From Oculatella sp. LEGE 06141 (GTDB lineage Bacteria; Cyanobacteriota; Cyanobacteriia; Elainellales; Elainellaceae): a stretch of 64,000 nt of DNA. Below are positions 47,182 through 55,965 of this stretch, piece after piece. Under the pieces are notes generated by a model. That model was not told the origin of the DNA. It made no database searches and saw only the letters and a list, made by a program, of their open reading frames with translations. Position 1 is the first letter of the stretch; each line of letters starts with the position of its first letter. The translations under genes were made by a program, and so were the position numbers. Location of the stretch: contig NZ_JADEWO010000005.1 of the NCBI RefSeq assembly GCF_015207605.1, forward strand, positions 124,001-188,000, read 5' to 3'.

Positions 47182-47384
47182 CGATATACCTTGAGTATTA
47201 AACCAGATCGCATAAAGTGAATGACCTGCCGCAACATTGAGCGATCGCCCTTCTGTCCAGCAAACGTCAAGTTAGCGACGGTTTCTGGAACTCGAATTTT
47301 GCCTAAACGAGTGCCATCAACTGCATACCCCTCAAGCCTGTCTTTGGAGCCAACCCAACCATTTCTCTGTTGATTGACCCGCAA
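47182..47384 (-). pseudogene. Remnant of an SMP-30/gluconolactonase-type gene
   Basis: On the minus strand the C-terminal part of the family is readable: DGTRLGKIRVPETVANLTFA in one frame, then after a frame change GHSLYAIWFNTQGI near 47200-47230. The rest of the six-bladed propeller is absent. It is a decayed tail next to the AI-2E gene's stop. Confidence 0.6.
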
Positions 47385-47599
47385 GCCATATCTTCACTGT
47401 GGACTGCGACATCTGCTAATTTTTGCAGAAAAGTCTGTGGATGAATTAATTGATTCATCCATTATTTTGGGTCGAATTTGAATCTTGAGAAATATATTGA
47501 ACTAAAAAGGTACAGTGCCAGAGTCACGCTTCCAGGGCTTGCGTCCATGCTTGCGAATGTAGCGCAAGTTCTCATCAGGCAGATGAATTTGTCCTACCT

Positions 47600-47706
47600 C
47601 GGGGTACACCCAAACCTTCACCCCCCCAGAATTGAGGGCTGAGCGCCTGCGGCCAGCCCGAGAAGGGAGCGGTTCAAGTCACATCAGCCCTGTTAAACCA
47701 TTCTCT
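47600..47706. repeat. Dispersed intergenic repeat, family A, partial copy
   Basis: Contains CCCCCCCAGAATTGAGGGCT, GCGCCTGCGGCCAGCC, AGAAGGGAGCGGTTCAAGTC and TGTTAAACCATTCTCT, blocks shared in order with the other family A copies. It fills the right half of the gene-free stretch 47385-47704. Confidence 0.6.
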
Positions 47707-48478
47707 AACGCACTGCTAATAAAACCCGCTCATCCAACCGTTGCCAGATTGTGCTGACCTCACGAAAACCTGCATTGTGCAGGCCGGCTTCATGCACGTT
47801 AAGAATTGGCTCAAAGTCAGTATGCCGTTCTCCGAACCGCCGTTGACGCTCGGTAAGTAAATCGTTCAGTTCCGGTTCTTGCTCGATCGCCTGCCACCAT
47901 TCCTGCCAATTTTCTTTGCCACGAGTCTCAAACGCTTCTTTTTCCTGACGAGTTTGTAGTGTTTTAGCAAGTTGACTACAAGCTGCTAAATGTGATGGAA
48001 AGGGCATACTATCGCCATTGAGAAACACACCACCCGATCGCACCAACTCGCCTAGCCGCCGATAGACCTGGAGTAACGCTCCGCCGGGTAGCCAGTGTAG
48101 CGCAGTTGTGCTCAGTACTGCGTCAAACTGAGATTCTCCAAGTTTTTCCACCCAATCATCCTGGGTTAAATCTGCTTCTACCCAACGCAGCCGACTGTTC
48201 ATATGCCCCAACGTTCCCTGACCAATAGCGAGAAGAACCGGATCAAGGTCGATCGCTACACAACGAGCATGAGGAAACCGTTCGAGCAGTCTTTTGCTAA
48301 TTGCACCCGGTCCGCAAGCAAGATCGAGGGCGACAAAATTCTCGGGTAGCAAAATCTCTAACACATCGAACATCGCCTGAAACCGCTCTTCCCGGTGAGG
48401 AATGTATCCGGTTTGTTGGTTATCCCATCGCTCTAGCCAGTGTTGCCAGTCAACCGCAGGTGAGTGATTGCTTGTCAT
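47705..48478 (-). CDS. Class I SAM-dependent methyltransferase
   Basis: A 257-residue protein. Motif I is VALDLACGPGAISKRL, the acidic end of strand 2 is VAIDLDP and motif IV is FDAVLSTTALHWLPG, giving a trans-aconitate-methyltransferase-like fold. The substrate is unknown. It begins 20 bp after nikE and on the same strand, so it is the last gene of the six-gene nickel uptake operon and may modify a metallophore or protect against a metal or acid. Confidence 0.88.
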   Translation of the reverse strand: MTSNHSPAVDWQHWLERWDNQQTGYIPHREERFQAMFDVLEILLPENFVALDLACGPGAISKRLLERFPHARCVAIDLDPVLLAIGQGTLGHMNSRLRWVEADLTQDDWVEKLGESQFDAVLSTTALHWLPGGALLQVYRRLGELVRSGGVFLNGDSMPFPSHLAACSQLAKTLQTRQEKEAFETRGKENWQEWWQAIEQEPELNDLLTERQRRFGERHTDFEPILNVHEAGLHNAGFREVSTIWQRLDERVLLAVR

Positions 48479-48498
48479 GATAGTTATTTACCTGATGT

Positions 48499-49338
48499 TT
48501 AAGAAATAGAACGTTGAAACCCATTATCATCACCATGAAGGATAGGCAGCCGATAACGAGGATGGGCTGGCAGTTGAGAGGCCATTAAACGGATCGAATA
48601 AGGATGTTGCAACTCGCTCATACGATTAACATCCCCAAGGTGTTCAACGATCGCCCCTTCATACATAACCGCTAATGCATCTGAGATAAACGAGACGGCG
48701 GCTAAGTCGTGTGAAATAAATAAATAAGCAAGGTTAAATTCACGTTTTAGAGACAGCAGTAAGTCTAGAATTTGGGCTTGAATCGTCATGTCTAAGCTGG
48801 CTACGGGTTCATCTAAAACAATGAACTTTGGGTTGAGGGCGATCGCCCTGGCAATGGTAATACGCTGTAGCTGTCCTCCACTAAACTGATGCGGATATTT
48901 CTCTGCATCAGCAGCCGTTAAGCCTACTTTCTCTAGCAACTGAGCGACTCTATCCCTTGTTTCAGTAGGTGAAATCCTCAAGTAATTATTGATGGGTTCC
49001 GCAATAATCTCTCTTGCTTTTAGTTGTGGATTGACGGCACTAAAGCTATCTTGAAACACAACCTGCATATCACGCCGCAGAGCGTTTAATTCATTGTTTT
49101 TCAATCGAGAGATATCTTTTCCCTGAAACCAAATTTCTCCAGAGTCTGGTTTTTCTAAGCCTAGCGTTACTCGCCCTAATGTGCTTTTTCCAGAACCACT
49201 TTCACCCACAAGCCCCAAACAACACCCCGGTGAAATGGTGAGGGAAACATTTTGCAACGCTGTAATCGCTTTCCTACCCTGCCAACCTTGATTGAGTGTG
49301 TAGGTTTTGGAAACATTGCGGATCAATAACAAGGTCAT
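48499..49338 (-). CDS. nikE: Nickel/peptide ABC transporter ATPase NikE
   Basis: A 279-residue ATPase with Walker A GESGSGKSTLGR, signature QFSGGQLQRI, Walker B FIVLDEPVASLD and switch His in LFISHDLAAV. The layout is that of the OppF/NikE branch. It provides power for the NikBC permease with NikD. It follows nikD by 14 bp. The symbol rests on the strong NikA resemblance of the operon's first gene. Confidence 0.88.
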   Translation of the reverse strand: MTLLLIRNVSKTYTLNQGWQGRKAITALQNVSLTISPGCCLGLVGESGSGKSTLGRVTLGLEKPDSGEIWFQGKDISRLKNNELNALRRDMQVVFQDSFSAVNPQLKAREIIAEPINNYLRISPTETRDRVAQLLEKVGLTAADAEKYPHQFSGGQLQRITIARAIALNPKFIVLDEPVASLDMTIQAQILDLLLSLKREFNLAYLFISHDLAAVSFISDALAVMYEGAIVEHLGDVNRMSELQHPYSIRLMASQLPAHPRYRLPILHGDDNGFQRSIS

Positions 49339-49352
49339 AAAGTCATGGGAGG

Positions 49353-50150
49353 CTAGCGGCTAATTCGGACGTTGGGACGGGATTCTAGCAGCGATCGCGT
49401 GTAGGGATGTTGGGGATGATCAAATAAAGTCGCAACGGTTGCCTGTTCCACAAATTGTCCGGCATACATAACGGCAACGTCATCGGCCAGTTGAGCAATC
49501 ACACCTAAATCGTGTGTCACTAAAAGAATAGCCATATCATGCTGCTTTTGCAGACGGGCAATTAACTTGAGAAGTTGCACCTGCGTCAGAACATCAAGGG
49601 CAGTGGTCGGTTCATCGGCAATTAAGATTTTAGGCTTAAGCGAGAGCGCGATCGCAATCATCACCCGCTGCAACATACCACCACTGAGTTGGAACGGGAA
49701 TTGCTTTAACAATGCTTTTGCGTCTCTTAATCCTACGGCTGATAACTGTTCAATCGCAATTTGTTGAGCGTCAGCTTGAGTGATAGACTGGTGCGATCGC
49801 AACGTTTTCATAAAGTGTTTGCCGATGGTTGAGATCGAATCAAAGAAACTGATCGGATTTTGCATAATGATGCTGATTTCCTTTCCTCGAATCCGTCTCA
49901 TTTCTTCGGGTTGGAGCTGCATCAGGTCTTGCCCTGAAAGCTGAATACGGCCAGAGACCTGTGCTTCTTTACCCAAAAGTCCCAAGATTGACAAACAGGT
50001 TGCGCTTTTGCCAGAGCCGCTTTCACCCACAATGCCCAAAACGCGACTCGGCTTCAGTTCAAAGCTAACACCACAAACAGCTTGCTGCCTGCCTGCCTTG
50101 CCTCGGAACTCAATCTGCAAATCATTGACCGTGAGTACAGGTTCAACCAT
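49353..50150 (-). CDS. nikD: Nickel/peptide ABC transporter ATPase NikD
   Basis: A 265-residue ATPase with Walker A GESGSGKSATCL, signature QLSGGMLQRV, Walker B ILIADEPTTALD and switch His in LLVTHDLGVI. OppD/NikD branch, forming a heterodimer with NikE. It ends with the C-terminal SRPNVRISR. It starts 9 bp after nikC. Confidence 0.88.
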   Translation of the reverse strand: MVEPVLTVNDLQIEFRGKAGRQQAVCGVSFELKPSRVLGIVGESGSGKSATCLSILGLLGKEAQVSGRIQLSGQDLMQLQPEEMRRIRGKEISIIMQNPISFFDSISTIGKHFMKTLRSHQSITQADAQQIAIEQLSAVGLRDAKALLKQFPFQLSGGMLQRVMIAIALSLKPKILIADEPTTALDVLTQVQLLKLIARLQKQHDMAILLVTHDLGVIAQLADDVAVMYAGQFVEQATVATLFDHPQHPYTRSLLESRPNVRISR

Positions 50151-50159
50151 GATGGAGCA

Positions 50160-51032
50160 CTACACCTGATGCTGAAGTTTAGACTCTAAATCTTCCATCT
50201 TGACGCGCTGGCTGCTTCTTGGATCTAGTGCGTCTCGTAAGGCATCACCAACCAGGTTGAATGCGAGGACGGTCATGAAAATCATCATACCGGGGTAAAA
50301 CATTATGCCGGGTTCGCTTCGAAAGAATTCTCGACCGTCGTTGATCATGGCTCCCCACTCTGGGGTAGGCGGTTGAATCCCTAATCCTAAAAAAGACAGT
50401 CCAGAAATTTGCAAAATTGTTACACCGAGGTCGAGCGAAGCCAGAACAATAATTTCAGAAATCGCATGAGGCAGAACATGTTTGAGCATTAATGGAAACG
50501 ATCGAGTTCCAGACACGATCGCCGCTTTCACAAAGTTGCTCTCTTTAACCCATAGCACTTTACTCCGCATAATCCTGGCATACCAGGCCCACTGTGCGAT
50601 CGACAGGGCTATCACGATGTTGAATGCCCCTGCTCCCAGAATGCCAACAATTGCCAGTGACAAAATGAGCTGGGGAAAGGCTAACAGAACATCACAGAGG
50701 CGCATGATCAATGCGTCCAGTTTGCCACCGACATAACCGGCAACCATTCCAGCCAGAAGACCCAGGGTAACGCCCAACGTCATGGCAGCAACGGCGATCG
50801 ACAGCGAAATCCGCGCACCATAAATGAGACGAGAGAGAATGCACCGCCCCAAATGATCTGTACCCAATGGAAACGCCCCACCAGGAGATTGCAGCTTCTT
50901 CAACAGATCCACTTGAAATGGATCATGGGGAGCAATCAATGGAGCAAAAATAGCGGCAATGGTGACACAGAGAATGATGCCTAATCCAATCCATGCCAGC
51001 TTGTGTGCGAGTAGTCGTTGAAGAATAGCCAT
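50160..51032 (-). CDS. nikC: Nickel/peptide ABC transporter permease NikC
   Basis: A 290-residue inner-membrane permease with six hydrophobic segments, the DppC-type N-terminus (APHDPFQVDLL..LQSPGG) and the EAA loop region (SGTRSFPLMLKHVLPHA). It pairs with NikB in the membrane. 9 bp separate it from nikB. Confidence 0.9.
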   Translation of the reverse strand: MAILQRLLAHKLAWIGLGIILCVTIAAIFAPLIAPHDPFQVDLLKKLQSPGGAFPLGTDHLGRCILSRLIYGARISLSIAVAAMTLGVTLGLLAGMVAGYVGGKLDALIMRLCDVLLAFPQLILSLAIVGILGAGAFNIVIALSIAQWAWYARIMRSKVLWVKESNFVKAAIVSGTRSFPLMLKHVLPHAISEIIVLASLDLGVTILQISGLSFLGLGIQPPTPEWGAMINDGREFFRSEPGIMFYPGMMIFMTVLAFNLVGDALRDALDPRSSQRVKMEDLESKLQHQV

Positions 51033-51041
51033 AGTAATTAC

Positions 51042-51992
51042 TCAATGAGCCGATTCGTTAACGCCGCCTAAACGAATACGCGGATCAAGATAACCATAGA
51101 CAAGATCAACAATTAAGTTAACCGAGACAAACAAGAACGCGCTGAGACAAACGAAGCATTGAATTACCGGATAATCGCGGCTGAGAATTGCCTTAACCAT
51201 AAAGCGCCCTACACCAGGCAATGCAAACACATTTTCGACAATGACGGCTCCTGATAAGAGGTGAGCAAAGCTTAAACCAAAGAAGGTAACAACCGGGAGA
51301 AGTGCATTTTTGAAGACGTGCTGACCAATGACCATCCGTTCAAATACTCCCCTGGCGCGCGCATAAAGCACATAGTTTTGGCTCAAGCTGTCTAGCATAC
51401 TGCTACGCAGGAGGCGTGTACAAATAGCAGCGGGGCCCCAAGCCAGGGTAATAGCTGGCAACACAAAATGGGCGAGCGTTCCTGATCCCATTACGGGAAA
51501 CAGTTTGAGCTTGAGGCTGAACAAATAAATTAGTAAAAAGCCAAGCCAAAAGGAGGGGATAGCTGTTCCGGTATAGGCAAACATGCGGCTCATCTGATCA
51601 AACATGCTGTTTTTGTAGAGCGCAGCCAGAATACCTGCTGGCAAAGCGATCAGCAAAATCAGGATGGCGGTGAAACAGGTCAGTTTTAGGGTAACAGGTG
51701 CGTAATGAAGAACTTCCTGAAGTACAGGTTCACCTGTGACGTACGAGTTGCCAAAGTCTAGATGAAGAACATGCCATAACCAATCGAAGTATTGGATAGG
51801 AAGGGGGCGATTAAGCCCCAGTCTTTCTCGCATGGCGGCGATCGCCGCTTCTGTCACGGGGACTTGGTTGACCCGAAGCACGACAATTGCCGGATCGCTA
51901 GGCATCAACTGAATCAACAGGAAGGTAATTAGAGAGATTCCCAGTAGCACTGGAATTAATTGCAGGATACGCCGGACGATATAATGCTGCAT
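51042..51992 (-). CDS. nikB: Nickel/peptide ABC transporter permease NikB
   Basis: A 316-residue permease of the DppB type, starting MQHYIVRRILQLIPVLLGIS. Six hydrophobic segments and an EAA-like loop (LYARARGVFERMVIGQHVFK, then NALLPVVTFFG) are visible, with GAVIVENVFALPGVG near the end. It lies 10 bp after nikA. Confidence 0.9.
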   Translation of the reverse strand: MQHYIVRRILQLIPVLLGISLITFLLIQLMPSDPAIVVLRVNQVPVTEAAIAAMRERLGLNRPLPIQYFDWLWHVLHLDFGNSYVTGEPVLQEVLHYAPVTLKLTCFTAILILLIALPAGILAALYKNSMFDQMSRMFAYTGTAIPSFWLGFLLIYLFSLKLKLFPVMGSGTLAHFVLPAITLAWGPAAICTRLLRSSMLDSLSQNYVLYARARGVFERMVIGQHVFKNALLPVVTFFGLSFAHLLSGAVIVENVFALPGVGRFMVKAILSRDYPVIQCFVCLSAFLFVSVNLIVDLVYGYLDPRIRLGGVNESAH

Positions 51993-52002
51993 TACCTGTT
52001 CT

Positions 52003-53589
52003 CTATGCCTTATCTAGTTTGCTCAAGGGCACCTGGTTAGCTTGTGGCATAAACTCAAATCCACTGAGATTTTTGTGAAAAACCGCAATATTGGTGGAAT
52101 ACGAAATCGGCAGATAAACGGCTTGTTCATGCAATGTAGTGAGAACCTCTTCATAAAGCTGCCGCCGGGTGGTTTCGTCCGTACTGACCAATACCTCACC
52201 GATCTTGCGATCGATCTCAGCTTTCATTGGTAGACCGGATTGCGCTTCATAGTCCGCATGGGCAGGGGCACGCATAGAGGACATCATGGCCTGAGGTTCA
52301 TAAGGAGGCCCCCAGGTGTCGTTGAAAATGAGATGGAACTCACCGCTGGTTTGCCGATCTAACCAGGATTGTTCTTCCTCACCCAACAGTCTCAAATCGA
52401 TCCCGACGACTCTCAGGTCAGCCTGGAGCGCTTCTGCAACCGCTTTATCAGCATTATTCGTTGCATTAAATGATAATTCTACCGTTAAGGGCTGCCCGTC
52501 TTTCTGCCGAGTGCCCTGCCCTTGTCGTTGCCATCCTGCTTCGTCTAGCAGTGAATTGGCGCGGTCTACGTCATAGGCATAGGGTTGAAGCCCAATATCA
52601 GCATAAGGCACTTCATTGGAGAAGTACGTGTCAGCCTGGGGTTCAGTGTTGTAGAAAACTGCTTGAATTACAGCACTTTTATTAAAAGCGTGCTGAATCG
52701 CCTGACGAACCTGCAAGTCTTGTGTTGCGCCACGGCTAGAGTTGAGGGCGATCGCTCTGGTATTTAACGGTGGAGAGACTTCTGCCTCATATTCACCCGA
52801 ATCTTGTAGCCGTTTGAACGCATCTAAGCTAATCAGGCCACTGCCGTAGATCAGATCAATTTCTCCATTCTCAAAGGCTAATGCGCGAGTCTCCCCATCT
52901 GGAATAATCCTGACGGTTACTTGTTCTGCTTCGGGTGGATTGCCCCAATAGTTCTCATTGCGCTTGAAAACGGCAAGGCTATCCTTACTGTAGTCTGCTA
53001 AGACCCAAGGCCCCGTCCCGATCGGAGCTTTAATTCCCTCAGCGGTTGTCCCTGAATCTGGAAATGCCTTGGGGGACAGGAAGCGAACCGGACGAATTAG
53101 CGTTAATTCTTGTAAGGCAGGGTAATAGGCATTTTTCAAATATATTTTTAGAGTACTCTCGCCCTCTGCCTCAACCCGATCCATTTCCTGGATTAATCCC
53201 AGCCATTCATGCTCATCCCGATTGTCCAGAACCTGTTCGAGGTTTGCTTTTGCCGCTGCCGCATTGAAAGGGGTTCCATCTGAGAACTGAACGCCTTGAC
53301 GCAATTGGAAGGTCATTAGCTTTCCGTCTGACGAAACCTCCCATTGTTCAGCCAAACCCGGCAGAATTTCACCACCTCGACCGTAGTTCACCAATGACTC
53401 ATAGACCAGGTCTTGGGCAAACATTTGGCTGGGATTGTACAAATGCGGATTGAGGGGGCCGATATCCTCCGACCAGGAGAAAATGATCTCTTTCGATGTC
53501 TGAGTTTCACTCTGCGGCTGGGCACAACTAGGCAGAACAATGAGTGCTGCTACTGCTACAGCAAGTAAAGCCCTGAAAAGATTTTTCAT
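52003..53589 (-). CDS. nikA: Nickel-binding lipoprotein NikA
   Basis: A 528-residue solute-binding protein, close in length to E. coli NikA, with a lipoprotein signal (LIVLPSC, Cys22). The match to NikA runs through the whole length: GPLNPHLYNPSQMFAQDLVY, NAYYPALQELTLIRPVRFLS, IKAPIGTGPWVL, GEIDLIYGSGL. The Arg of RPVRF and the His of APAHADYEAQ, which contact the metal complex in NikA, are kept. It should bind nickel as a metallophore or His complex in the periplasm. First gene of the operon; I saw no clear NikR palindrome upstream. Confidence 0.93.
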   Translation of the reverse strand: MKNLFRALLAVAVAALIVLPSCAQPQSETQTSKEIIFSWSEDIGPLNPHLYNPSQMFAQDLVYESLVNYGRGGEILPGLAEQWEVSSDGKLMTFQLRQGVQFSDGTPFNAAAAKANLEQVLDNRDEHEWLGLIQEMDRVEAEGESTLKIYLKNAYYPALQELTLIRPVRFLSPKAFPDSGTTAEGIKAPIGTGPWVLADYSKDSLAVFKRNENYWGNPPEAEQVTVRIIPDGETRALAFENGEIDLIYGSGLISLDAFKRLQDSGEYEAEVSPPLNTRAIALNSSRGATQDLQVRQAIQHAFNKSAVIQAVFYNTEPQADTYFSNEVPYADIGLQPYAYDVDRANSLLDEAGWQRQGQGTRQKDGQPLTVELSFNATNNADKAVAEALQADLRVVGIDLRLLGEEEQSWLDRQTSGEFHLIFNDTWGPPYEPQAMMSSMRAPAHADYEAQSGLPMKAEIDRKIGEVLVSTDETTRRQLYEEVLTTLHEQAVYLPISYSTNIAVFHKNLSGFEFMPQANQVPLSKLDKA

Positions 53590-54135
53590 GCAATATCAAT
53601 ATCCCTTAGATAGATTCAGGTGAGGAGCGATCGCCAAAAAACAATTGGTTCGCACCGACGCTGGCAAGGCTCATTACTCTCATTACTTCAATGAAATGAC
53701 TTGAGGATAAACATTACCATTGAAAACAGAGATTCGACAATGCAGGGGGGAGGTATAAAGAGACATATAAAGTTGAAGCTTTATTCTTTTTTAATTTTCG
53801 AGTATTAGAGGATGTCTTAAAAGTCTGATTTGTAGCCCGACACCCATAGGGGCGTAGCATTCGGGCAGTGCTTCTGGGTCTTTTTTAAGGGCTATTTGCC
53901 GAATGCTACGCCCTTACATTTGATACTTTTCAAACAATTTTTTTAGAACATTACCAAAAACTGCTTTGAACAGTATTGATAGCGATTTGACCTAAATCCC
54001 CCCATAAGGCATTTCAAAGGCTGGGATCGAGTGGTAGGCTTTGGTGTCAGAAAAGGGCTATAGACTGCTTGACCTTTAAGTGGACTTTAGCCTTTTTGTT
54101 AACAACAAATGTGTTGAAGTATACGAGGCTAAATA
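53590..54135. other. Gene-free stretch upstream of nikA with repeat material
   Basis: 546 bp between nikA and the divergent methyltransferase gene. It holds the family B hairpin at 53850, preceded by AGAGGATGT (53812), the same end as in family A repeats, and a short CTAAATCCCCCC tail near 53993. The nikA promoter lies at the left end but I could not pick clear boxes. Confidence 0.4.
53850..53913. repeat. Dispersed hairpin repeat, family B, second copy
   Basis: GGGCGTAGCATTCGG (53850-53864) pairs with CCGAATGCTACGCCC (53899-53913). The same downstream block GATACTTTTCAAACA as in the copy at 45919 is found at 53922. Confidence 0.75.
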
Positions 54136-54813
54136 ATGACCAGCAAACTTGTTGACACTTGGCTAACTAATTCCAGAGAAGAAGACAACATGTTTGATGA
54201 TCATTACCCGCTGTGGCAGGTCATGATTAATCGAATGTCTGAAACAAGCCTGGAGGGGAAGACTGTACTTGACTTTGGTTGTAATCAGGGTGGTTTTTTG
54301 CAGGTTCTTTATCAGCAGAAGCCATTTCAAAAAGGAATTGGAATTGATGTCGCTCGGCAATCCATCCAAATTGCTAATGACAGAAAAGGAAATTTGCCGC
54401 TCGTCTACGAAGCTCGAGATAATTTAGATTCATTTCAATCCGCTATTGATATTGCCTTTAGTCACGAAGTTCTGTACCTGATCCGCGACTTGAAGCGGCA
54501 TTCACAGGAGATGTATACTTGTCTACAATCAAAAGGAACATATTACGCTGCTTTAGGCTGCCATGCAGACAATCCATTGTGGCCAACCTGGAAAACAATG
54601 ATTGAAGCAGAGTCTAATCTTGAAGTGCAAAACTATAGTTTGAATTTCATTGCCGACACGTTTCGGGATGCGGGCTTTTCTGTTTTTGCTCAGAAGTTTA
54701 TGCTAAACGACTTTATATTGATGAAAGAAAGCAACGTCTATTTCCCGAATGTCCTTGATTCTCTCAACTACTACTGGGATTACAAAATTTTATGGAAGTT
54801 TGTTAAGCCATAG
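54136..54813 (+). CDS. Class I SAM-dependent methyltransferase (A+T-rich)
   Basis: A 225-residue protein with motif I VLDFGCNQGGFLQVLY and the post-I acidic residue in GIGIDVARQS. IDIAFSHEVLYLIRDL matches motif IV. The substrate is unknown. Base composition is richer in A+T than in the nik operon and HIP1 sites are lacking, which hints at recent transfer. It starts MTSKLVDTWLTNSREEDN and stands alone, before the IS-rich segment. Confidence 0.85.
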   Translation: MTSKLVDTWLTNSREEDNMFDDHYPLWQVMINRMSETSLEGKTVLDFGCNQGGFLQVLYQQKPFQKGIGIDVARQSIQIANDRKGNLPLVYEARDNLDSFQSAIDIAFSHEVLYLIRDLKRHSQEMYTCLQSKGTYYAALGCHADNPLWPTWKTMIEAESNLEVQNYSLNFIADTFRDAGFSVFAQKFMLNDFILMKESNVYFPNVLDSLNYYWDYKILWKFVKP

Positions 54814-54875
54814 TGCTGCATTGCTCGGTCACTTCTCCGAGTCTGCAAGCAGCGCAATGTGGAAACAAGTTCAGC

Positions 54876-55142
54876 TTAAAGACGATCGATGGCTCTGGTG
54901 ATGTGGTGAGTGTCGCCACCGAGAATGGCAATTTGACACAGTCGATCTCCTTGTATTCTCGTCAGGAGTCGATCGAGGATCTCTGATTGAATCAGGGGTG
55001 TAAGCATGTGTACTTCCGCCCCTTTAGGAATACGAATTAAATAAGATCCGGTAATCAGGCAAGAGTCATAGGCTGACAGTAACGTGAAATTCTCGCAAAA
55101 CGATGTCAACCCTATTCCCTGGAAGTTGAACAACACATGCAA
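54876..55142 (-). CDS. Hypothetical protein or C-terminal fragment
   Basis: An 88-codon frame ending with THHITRAIDRL. The region GSYLIRIPKGAEVHMLTPLI looks protein-like, but I do not recognise it. Its start overlaps the beginning of the ISAzo13-type transposase frame by 6 bp, so an older gene may have been cut by that insertion and this is what is left of its C-terminus. Confidence 0.3.
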   Translation of the reverse strand: MHVLFNFQGIGLTSFCENFTLLSAYDSCLITGSYLIRIPKGAEVHMLTPLIQSEILDRLLTRIQGDRLCQIAILGGDTHHITRAIDRL

Positions 55143-55965
55143 CGATTCTATCGGTCCTTATCGGAGAAGGATCGTCGGCGCTATGCGGCAGTAGAAGCTT
55201 TCAAACTGGGATGGGGTGGCATTACGTACATTAGCCAATTCTTCGAGTGTGATGACAAACTGATTCGCAACGGCATGAAGGAATTAGAGCAAGAGGCGGT
55301 GTTAAACCAGAGCGGAGTTAGGCAAAGCGGAGGTGGAGGAAAATCCGCATTCGAGACGATTGAGGGACTCGATGCCGCGTTTTTAAGAGTGATTGCCCAA
55401 CATACAGCAGGTTTGCCGATGGATGAAACGGTGAAGTGGACAAATCTAACACGTCAAGAGATTGCTGAGTTACCGAAGAGCCAAGGGATTGCAGTCAGTG
55501 TCACGGTGGTAGACCAATTGCTCGAAAAGCATCACTACCGTAAACGGAACGCTCAAAAGCGACTGGCAACCGGAACGCACCCGAGAGCGAAATAACAGTT
55601 TGAGAACATCGAACGCTTGAAAGAGGTTTACCAAGCTGCAGGCACTCCGGTATTGAGCATGGACACAAAAAAGAGAATTGATGGGTCAATTGTATCGAGA
55701 AGGACACCTGTACATGCAGGAGAGTGGAGTCGAAGTGTTTGACCATGACTGGAAGTCATTGGCAGAGGGTGTGGCAATCCCTCACGGATTGTATGACCTG
55801 GCGCTCAACATCGGCTATGTCCAGATTGGCACCTCCCATGACACCTCTGAGTTTGCCTGTGAAGCGATTGGCCAGTGGTGGAACCAATATGGTTTCCATC
55901 AGTATCGAACGGCAGGTTTGATTCTCCTACTCTGTGACGGGGGTGGCAGCAACAGTTCCCGTCAG
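55137..55965 (+). pseudogene. ISAzo13-family transposase, broken
   Basis: The frame starts SLSEKDRRRYAAVEAFKLGW and continues DAAFLRVIAQHTAGLPMDE and VTVVDQLLEKHHYRKR, typical of the family. An in-frame TAA at 55593 and a one-base loss in an A-run near 55667 break it; after that VAIPHGLYDLALNIGYVQIG and LLLCDGGGSNSSRQ are readable. The C-terminal quarter, with the last catalytic residues, is missing because an IS66-type element begins at 55966. Confidence 0.8.

Noticed and set aside
53590-53700. NikR-type operator upstream of nikA
   Set aside because: I looked for GTATGA with an inverted TCATAC at the usual spacing and did not find it.
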